Shown in pieces: positions 1-5,647 of a stretch of 10,110 nucleotides of DNA (the first letter of the stretch is position 1; each line of letters begins with the position of its first letter). The notes beneath the pieces were generated by a model. That model made no database searches. It was not told where the DNA came from and was given only the letters and a program-made list of their open reading frames with translations. The stretch spans positions 1 to 10,110 of the forward strand of contig JAJYOO010000057.1 in NCBI GenBank assembly GCA_021796155.1, given 5' to 3'. The DNA is from Chloroflexota bacterium (GTDB lineage Bacteria; Chloroflexota; Anaerolineae; Anaerolineales; Villigracilaceae). Position numbers and translations under genes: made by a program.

Positions 1-162
1 GCAATTACTCAGGCGCAAAATATCCGCCGGTATCGTGATGCCATGCTGCTGCGCGATATCGAGCATGGTATCCAAACGCAGCGTGCCCTCCAGGTGCCGG
101 TGAAGTTCCACCTTGGGCAGGGCGCGATAATTTTTCAGAGTAATGGTGGTCTGGTCCGTCAT
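1..162 (-). CDS. add: Adenosine deaminase-type amidohydrolase, N-terminal part
   Basis: Adenosine deaminases convert adenosine (or deoxyadenosine) to inosine in the cytoplasm for purine salvage. Only the first 54 codons are present; the gene leaves the window on the left. The protein begins MTDQTTITLKNYRALPKVEL and continues with HRHLEG. The PKVELHxHLEG pattern is the N-terminal signature of this metal-dependent amidohydrolase family, and His21 and His23 would be the HxH zinc ligands. A following TMLDIAQQHGI segment also fits. I chose the ATG ending at 162 because the signature lies at the usual distance from it; the Shine-Dalgarno is weak (CAGGT just upstream). It lies downstream of secA in the same direction, after the insertion described here. 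Closely related aminodeoxyfutalosine or other nucleoside deaminases share this N-terminus, so the exact substrate is not certain. Confidence 0.8.
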   Translation of the reverse strand, partial: MTDQTTITLKNYRALPKVELHRHLEGTLRLDTMLDIAQQHGITIPADILRLSNC

Positions 163-205
163 ACCTGTAATTTGTAACCTGCTCACAACGCCGTCCCCGG
201 CGCTG

Positions 206-234
206 GCTCAGCCGCCGCGGACGGCGGCTGGAGC
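206..234 (-). terminator. GC-rich hairpin after the displaced secA tail
   Basis: CAGCCGCCG at 209-217 and CGGCGGCTG at 222-230 form a perfect 9-bp stem with a 4-base loop. GCTC and GAGC extend it outside a one-base bulge. It lies just downstream of the native-side secA stop and before the deaminase start, where a secA terminator would be expected. There is no clear T-run after it on either strand, so it may be a weak or factor-assisted terminator, or another RNA structure. A second, shorter GC hairpin (CGCCG...CGGCG, 189-202) sits next to it. Confidence 0.4.
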
Positions 235-242
235 AGAATTGT

Positions 243-469
243 TTAATGTCGTTTGCGCTTTTTCTTGCCGCTTTCAACCTGCGGCATTTGTGTCTGAGCC
301 TGGGACTCAACCGGCGTTTCAGCCACTTCCGTGGGAGTGATCTCGATGCGGCGCGGCTGGTAAGAGAAAACGCGCCCGATCACAGCAGAGCGCACATCCG
401 CCACTAATTGCTGGAACAACTCGGATGCTTTGCCTTTGTATTGTACCAGCGGGTCACGTTGGGCGTAAG
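243..469 (-). pseudogene. secA: Displaced 3' end of secA (partial duplicate)
   Basis: This is a second copy of the SecA C-terminus with nothing of the upstream gene. It starts in the [20 protein letters not shown] segment, which in intact secA lies at about residue 1282, and runs to a TAA stop at 243-245. Positions 353-469 match 5752-5868 without a difference (117 bp). From 352 down to the stop the two copies are homologous but diverged: both end in a basic SGKK-rich tail and about 21 of 34 aligned residues agree. Upstream of 469 the homology stops abruptly and unrelated A+T-rich sequence begins. The only in-frame start is a TTG at 488 with no Shine-Dalgarno, so a separate product is unlikely. 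Because it adjoins the deaminase gene, this is most simply the original end of the chromosomal secA, cut off by an insertion. Confidence 0.85.
353..469. repeat. 117-bp direct repeat, left copy (att-like)
   Basis: Compared base by base, this stretch is identical to 5752-5868 in the same orientation. Its right edge is sharp: 470 differs from 5869 and no homology follows. Its left edge passes into a diverged but homologous secA tail. It would be the right-hand junction of an inserted unit covering about 470-5868. Confidence 0.9.
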
Positions 470-490
470 GAACAAAATCTAAACACAAAA

Positions 491-3400
491 CTATCTAGGA
501 AGGTACGGTTGCATTTGTTTTATCATATTTATGGCTGTGACTACATATTCTCGGATTGAATCTACTGATAAATTACGATCAGTATGAGCAATCCTGTTTC
601 TTACAGACAAAATAAGAGACTCACGCGCCTCCACAAGTTTAGGAGAAAGAAAAATTGTACTGAATATTTGATTCCAATTATCTCCATAAAGAATAATCCT
701 AAATAAATCACCAAGCGTAATACTGTTCAAGAGTTCGACACCTTTAATATGCTCGCCATTTTCTCTAGCCACTCTTTCATAAATATCACTTGGAATACCT
801 TTTTTCCACCAACCAGTATGCTGATTAAATTGATACGCAATAAGGCGTCGCAACTCATTTTCAAAAAGGAAAAGCAGATTGAAAGCCTCTGTGATGTCAT
901 ATTCTTCAACAGAGAGTTCCATCAACCTTGTATAGTTTGTCTTCTCTAAATCATCCTTAGTTAAGTCGGGCTTCCTTATCCCCTCTTTATTAAGAGTCTG
1001 AGCAATTCTTCGGTTCGCATCATCTGAGAACTTATTGTCGCCTACAATTGCCGCCATGTGCAAGTACCTATCACAAATCTCAGGAGAATGTGAGAAGGCA
1101 TCTGCAATTTCTAAATACACTTTACTTGCAAGGGAATTAGATAATGTCACGAACAAATGACTGTATTCTCTCACCTTTTCATAATTTTTATCTTTACAGC
1201 ACACAATTAATAATCTAACTAAATCAACATCCTCTGAAACAGGATTATTGACATCAACGGCTTCGAATTTATCAATTAATATCAAGTATGCATTCTCGAT
1301 ATCGGGCGTTGGCCTCGATAATAACATCTGCGCCTGAGTAATTGCTGCTATTTTATCGTCAGACGGTGCTAGCATATCTTGGATATTCACATTTTTTCCA
1401 ACCAGAGCACCGAGTGCTTTTTCTACTTCCACTTTGTCCGTCAATTCACGTCGAGGGTCCCAGCTAATCACGCATTGCCTAATTAAATCGTCAAATTCAA
1501 CAGGTAGTTGTAGCGAAACCATCTCGGAGATTAAAACCTTCAAAGCCTTAAGTTGAATGGCTGCCCTTCCTGCCATTCTCCATGATAAAAACCCCTTAAT
1601 CCCAAATACCCAAAAGTCAAGAGCTGAATTAGCTAATTCCATATCGCTTCGAATGCTAGTAGACAGCACAGTGCGAGCAAACGTAACAGACCCTTCCGCG
1701 GTTATGAAATACAACATATCTCGACGATTTTGTTGTTCAATCACACTTCGGGCTTGCGTCAATCGTGTGCGGAAATTCAATAGATTTCCCCAATAGACTT
1801 CAAATTCCTTTTTATCTTTACTACGCCGCAGACTCTCTAGACCAACGCTTACTATCATTTCAAGGGTTTGGATTTGTTCGAGAAGATCATCGCCAAACTC
1901 ATCTAAAGCTTCTCTCAACATGGCAACAGCTTTCCGACTATCACCTTGAATAAAATAAAATCTAGATTGGACCTGCTTCATTTTAGGAATATAAACTTTT
2001 TTTACTTTGGGATTATCTTTGCTCTGTCTTTCAATCCAATTGATATGTTGCTTAGCATTTTCAAAATACTTGTTGAAACTCTCAGCATCATTTGTGGCTA
2101 ATCGGGCACAAGCTTCAGCAATCCACCAACGAATCTTTGCCTTATAAAATTCTAAATTATCCTTTGTTATGCCCTCGCCCATATACGCATTTAGGATTTC
2201 TAATGCTTGATTTGCCAAAAGGAGAATCTGATCTGGCTGCACAAACGCTCCCATGTTGCCAACCAAATCCAATTGATGAGAAACTATTTGCCCTTTTACA
2301 ATGCTTGGTAAGCAATTTTCCAACTTGTCGCAAATAGCTCGGCTGATTTCATAATGTTGATATGCCGATTCAAACCATCTTTCGCCAATAGATTCGGCAA
2401 TACGAACATGGAATCGAAGACTATCAACTGAATATCCACACACATAATACTTAGCGCCAGCCTCAACTCGTCCTATCAATCCACTAAGCCATTCAAGGTA
2501 ATTATTCTTTAATCCAAGTTGTTGGTCAACAAAAATCAGCTCTATTAATATAAGCGCCTGATAATAATCGGCTTGCGTCTCATCATATCTTTGTAGTTTT
2601 ATCGAGGCTAAATCGCTTGCCAACCTCAACATTCCCAATGCTTCGCTATAATAATTTTTTTCAAGTTCCCGTAAAAATCTCCCTAATGCATCTTTAATAT
2701 TACGGTCAAGGTCTTGCAGTTCGTGTCTCTTAGGATTTTCCGAGTAGAGAAATTTTCCATACCAATCTGAGATAGATTTCTTAGCGGCAAGAACTTGGGG
2801 GGAGCAAGCTAGCTCAACTTTAGAAGGATCATAATTATTCCAAATTAACTCAGAGAGTTCAAAACATTCACTAATAGATTTTCCAAGTGCAGAAACATCA
2901 AAAAGCGACTTGTTGGTATCCATTTTCTGCACATATTCATAAAAAAGAACAACACCGTAGTAATAATAATATAATCCCTTATGAATCAACACTTGAACCT
3001 CAGTATCAGCAATGGGGTAGAATGACGAATCCACCAAAGGGTACGGGGTTTGCAACGATTTGTTAATTTGGTTTTCAAACAGGCTTATATTTCTCTCAAC
3101 ATCAGGAAACATCGACTTAATCTGTTCCAGCGACTCTGAAATAGCTGTTTTATTTTCAGAAGCTAGTGACATGTATCGCATACAGTCCGTCAGAAATGAT
3201 AAACTTATTTGTGAGATAATTAAATCCGGTGCTATGGTTTTTACATTCTTATGTTTGTTTAATTTGTTTAGATTTGGCTGTCGAATAAGAGACAAAGAGG
3301 AAGGTAGATTTCCTATGCCCCGACTCTGAAAGTAGTTAATGCGCCACAGAATCGATTCTACAAAATACATTGTATCGATAGAAGAGTTGTCTTTACTAAT

Positions 3401-5485
3401 CGAATCTGCAACACGGCGAGCCAGTTCCCAATTTTTCATAAGCACAGGTCCTGTGAGAAGATACTCTGACAACTGGAGTTGAATTTTTGTATCAGCATCC
3501 TTTACTCTATTCTTAATCTTATCTGTCACTTCTGATGAATTCCAACAGGAACGTTTTATTTCGCTCCATAATTCATTTAAAATATAGAAAGCCTTATCAT
3601 ATTCACCAGCCGAAAAATATAGTGATGCCGCAACTTGTAAGAGGTCTCCGATAAAACTTTCTGAACGAACACTGCGATTTGTCTCATATCGGTAAGGTGA
3701 GTTTTTTGCCTTTACGCGCCAATAGAAATTTTCATTCAAAACATTGTTGTTTTTTACATCTTTGGCAAAAAGTTGATACCATTTAGCGAGCGCACCAGAT
3801 TCAAGCCCATAATACTCAATAGCAGTTTGAATATCGGCATTCCCCCCGTAAAACCATAATGCGTCAGCTTCACGCCACAAAGTATCTACTATTAAATCGC
3901 TGGGTTGACATTTTTTTGCCATCAAAGGATTGTCAACCAGTTTGCGGTGAGACGAATAATCGTGTATTTTCTTAAAAACCTTGGAGTAATAAGCCGAGGC
4001 GTTTTCCTTCCATTCTGACCAATTTAACAGTAAGGTATTCTTCTCGGATGGCTTTGCAAAGACATAATCACCATCGAAAGTTTTTATAATCTGGCTATCA
4101 GACAATAAATTCACTATGTATTTTATGTTGGAGAAACCATCATCCTCCATCAACATGTTTATGATTTCAAAATTCTTTATAGGAGATTCAAATGCAAGCA
4201 CATATTTCAAAAGCTCCTTACATGGGTTTATGGAATCGCTAGGTATCCTGCTCAAAATTCTTTCTGCATGAAGTTTATATTCGCTAGAGAAAGATTGATA
4301 GTCACGATAAATTTCTTCAAAATCTGTGTCTTTTAAGCTGCTTTTGTCATTTTCTAATATCGCTATCTCATCATATAAAAATTGCATCAAAAAACCTGAG
4401 TTAGCCCGAATAGCTGGCTGTATAGCAATTAGTCTCTTTACATTACTCCAAGGTTTATCGTCGTTATAAAATCCCCATAAATACCATTCAACTTCATCGA
4501 TAGATGGGGGGAATAAATCAAAACAAAGCCAGTTATTTCGCTTGCATCTAAACTCGCTTAATTGCTCATAAACGCTCTTCTGATCACCACCCAAAGTCTC
4601 ATCTCGCAATGTATCGCAAATCAAAACGAGCCCAATTTTAGTTTTGCGTTTCAACAAACTGTTTTTCGGCAAAGATACTAACTCAATCAGGTTACTCAAG
4701 CTTTGTGCATCGATTTGGTTAGCATCATCAATGATGACCAATGTAATATCCTTACCCAATCGTTCTGCAATCTCCATTGGCGAGACATTGGCAGCTTCAA
4801 TTTGAAATGTGCGTTGCAAATCCTTTAGTGAATTCTCGTTCCATTCAAGCAAAAGTTTTTCATCTTTATAAACCTTGTCCCATACAATGAAAAGCCAACC
4901 TATAATCAGCAATATCAAAACAACAGGTGTCGCAACTTGCGAAATCAACTTTATCAATTCTGATTGGTACTTAAAAATGTCATCAACAGATATAGCGCCG
5001 ATGATAAATGCTAATAAAGTGACTGTAAGCAAAATATTTATTCTTAATAACAACAAGGCTCTAACAAAAAACGATCTTAATGCTATTCCTAGCCAATAAA
5101 CAGAGTCTTTTAATCGGTCCGAGGGTTTCCTTGTCAAGCGCAACACCTCGGGCACAAAGATAGAGCTATAGAAATTTCGCCCTCTTGCTACTTGATCAAA
5201 AATATCAGGAAACGCCAAGACATTAATTTGTTGCATAGTATTTCTATAATAATTAGTTATGAAATAAGTGAAATCTGTCTTTCCTATGCCAACACTGTCT
5301 AAAGGCGTTGAACCATCTTTTTCCTCACCCTTGGCAAGAACAAGCTCAATTGGCAGTGTATCGCCATTTTCCAAGCGAACTAATAACGCTTTGACATATT
5401 CCTCATATCTAGGCTGATTAAATCTTTTCTCCCGAACAAATTTCCTGAACTTTGAGACATCGTCTTTTTCAAATTTTGTTTTCAT
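491..5485 (-). CDS. Membrane STAND/KAP-like NTPase with TPR-like solenoid and C-terminal Swt1-type HEPN domain
   Basis: A 1664-residue protein with no specific name that I recognise; the architecture suggests an anti-phage or abortive-infection protein. In order: a GIGKT segment at 66-70, a degenerate P-loop with Asp where the first Gly is expected; two hydrophobic helices at about 144-166 and 183-202; a Walker B-like LVIIDDANQID (Asp253, Asp254) followed by D259xxS262, as in AAA_16/STAND proteins; a sensor-like IGLVLICDTLRDE; a winged-helix-like segment at about 421-481; about 1000 residues of TPR-like helices (for example GEYDKAFYILNEL and SRFYFIQGDSRKAVAMLREA); and a HEPN domain at about 1521-1656. 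The HEPN part has FENELRRLI, GWWKKGIP and RNRIAH (Arg1629, His1634), as in Swt1-like HEPN RNases. The start is the ATG at 5485 because GGAGGA lies just before it; the ATG at 5497 overlaps that site and would add four residues. Far more A+T-rich than secA, which suggests horizontal transfer. Confidence 0.85.
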   Translation of the reverse strand: MKTKFEKDDVSKFRKFVREKRFNQPRYEEYVKALLVRLENGDTLPIELVLAKGEEKDGSTPLDSVGIGKTDFTYFITNYYRNTMQQINVLAFPDIFDQVARGRNFYSSIFVPEVLRLTRKPSDRLKDSVYWLGIALRSFFVRALLLLRINILLTVTLLAFIIGAISVDDIFKYQSELIKLISQVATPVVLILLIIGWLFIVWDKVYKDEKLLLEWNENSLKDLQRTFQIEAANVSPMEIAERLGKDITLVIIDDANQIDAQSLSNLIELVSLPKNSLLKRKTKIGLVLICDTLRDETLGGDQKSVYEQLSEFRCKRNNWLCFDLFPPSIDEVEWYLWGFYNDDKPWSNVKRLIAIQPAIRANSGFLMQFLYDEIAILENDKSSLKDTDFEEIYRDYQSFSSEYKLHAERILSRIPSDSINPCKELLKYVLAFESPIKNFEIINMLMEDDGFSNIKYIVNLLSDSQIIKTFDGDYVFAKPSEKNTLLLNWSEWKENASAYYSKVFKKIHDYSSHRKLVDNPLMAKKCQPSDLIVDTLWREADALWFYGGNADIQTAIEYYGLESGALAKWYQLFAKDVKNNNVLNENFYWRVKAKNSPYRYETNRSVRSESFIGDLLQVAASLYFSAGEYDKAFYILNELWSEIKRSCWNSSEVTDKIKNRVKDADTKIQLQLSEYLLTGPVLMKNWELARRVADSISKDNSSIDTMYFVESILWRINYFQSRGIGNLPSSLSLIRQPNLNKLNKHKNVKTIAPDLIISQISLSFLTDCMRYMSLASENKTAISESLEQIKSMFPDVERNISLFENQINKSLQTPYPLVDSSFYPIADTEVQVLIHKGLYYYYYGVVLFYEYVQKMDTNKSLFDVSALGKSISECFELSELIWNNYDPSKVELACSPQVLAAKKSISDWYGKFLYSENPKRHELQDLDRNIKDALGRFLRELEKNYYSEALGMLRLASDLASIKLQRYDETQADYYQALILIELIFVDQQLGLKNNYLEWLSGLIGRVEAGAKYYVCGYSVDSLRFHVRIAESIGERWFESAYQHYEISRAICDKLENCLPSIVKGQIVSHQLDLVGNMGAFVQPDQILLLANQALEILNAYMGEGITKDNLEFYKAKIRWWIAEACARLATNDAESFNKYFENAKQHINWIERQSKDNPKVKKVYIPKMKQVQSRFYFIQGDSRKAVAMLREALDEFGDDLLEQIQTLEMIVSVGLESLRRSKDKKEFEVYWGNLLNFRTRLTQARSVIEQQNRRDMLYFITAEGSVTFARTVLSTSIRSDMELANSALDFWVFGIKGFLSWRMAGRAAIQLKALKVLISEMVSLQLPVEFDDLIRQCVISWDPRRELTDKVEVEKALGALVGKNVNIQDMLAPSDDKIAAITQAQMLLSRPTPDIENAYLILIDKFEAVDVNNPVSEDVDLVRLLIVCCKDKNYEKVREYSHLFVTLSNSLASKVYLEIADAFSHSPEICDRYLHMAAIVGDNKFSDDANRRIAQTLNKEGIRKPDLTKDDLEKTNYTRLMELSVEEYDITEAFNLLFLFENELRRLIAYQFNQHTGWWKKGIPSDIYERVARENGEHIKGVELLNSITLGDLFRIILYGDNWNQIFSTIFLSPKLVEARESLILSVRNRIAHTDRNLSVDSIREYVVTAINMIKQMQPYLPR
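518..925 (-). other. Swt1-like HEPN domain (region of the STAND/HEPN protein)
   Basis: This encodes about residues 1521-1656. The motif RNRIAH is read from 584-601 and fits the HEPN catalytic pattern Rx4-6H. An acidic/basic FENELRR helix and a Trp-Trp pair (1559-1560) lie at the spacing I recall for Swt1-type HEPN domains. In known HEPN nucleases the Arg and His cut RNA in a dimer interface. Here a catalytically intact site is predicted, not shown. Confidence 0.7.
4880..5056 (-). other. Two-helix transmembrane hairpin inside the NTPase region
   Basis: Two uninterrupted hydrophobic stretches (4988-5056 with INILLTVTLLAFIIG, and 4880-4939 with VVLILLIIGWLFIVW) are separated by about 16 mostly polar residues. 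They lie between the P-loop-like GIGKT and the Walker B-like IIDD. The expected topology is both ends in the cytoplasm. KAP-family P-loop NTPases (Kidins220/ARMS, PifA) are known to carry membrane helices inside the NTPase domain, so the layout recalls that family. Confidence 0.75.
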
Positions 5486-5647
5486 GGTTTCCTCCATTTA
5501 CTGCAATCGATTCATCAAAACCCGAAATGCTATTTTGTGAAAACAATGAAAAAATTAAAGTCTAAGAGTTACATAAAATGTGGGGTCCCAATTAATCTCG
5601 TACCTAACAAAATGTAGTATCCAAAGATTACCAGCAGGAATAAATTT
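5486..5647 (-). promoter_or_regulatory. Gap upstream of the STAND/HEPN gene: ribosome site and possible promoter
   Basis: This A+T-rich gap separates the secA stop from the big gene. GGAGGA at 5489-5494 is a strong Shine-Dalgarno for the ATG at 5485. A possible sigma-70-type promoter has TTCACA (5536-5541) and TTTGAT (5514-5519) with 16 bp between, which would give a leader of about 25 bases. The -10 box is weak (4 of 6), so the promoter is tentative, but its position fits independent expression of the cargo. I see no clear terminator after secA here. Confidence 0.35.

Noticed and set aside
5..310. 101-codon open frame on the minus strand
   Set aside because: It is the other-frame shadow of the deaminase start, the GC hairpin and the secA tail; the true frame shows the PKVELHRHLEG signature.
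353..469. Assembly chimera of two strains joined at the 117-bp repeat
   Set aside because: Not excluded from sequence alone, but the coherent order (complete secA, cargo, orphan tail, downstream gene) and the sharp 469/470 junction fit a real insertion; kept as the main alternative in the findings.
243..488. Separate small gene made from the secA tail plus a few upstream codons
   Set aside because: Its only start is TTG without a ribosome site, and the sequence is a truncated SecA end; called a pseudogene instead.
471..5616. AACAAAAT-type match (471-481 and 5606-5616, 10 of 11 bases) as a second pair of element ends
   Set aside because: Short, A+T-rich and easily due to chance; the 117-bp repeat explains the junctions better.
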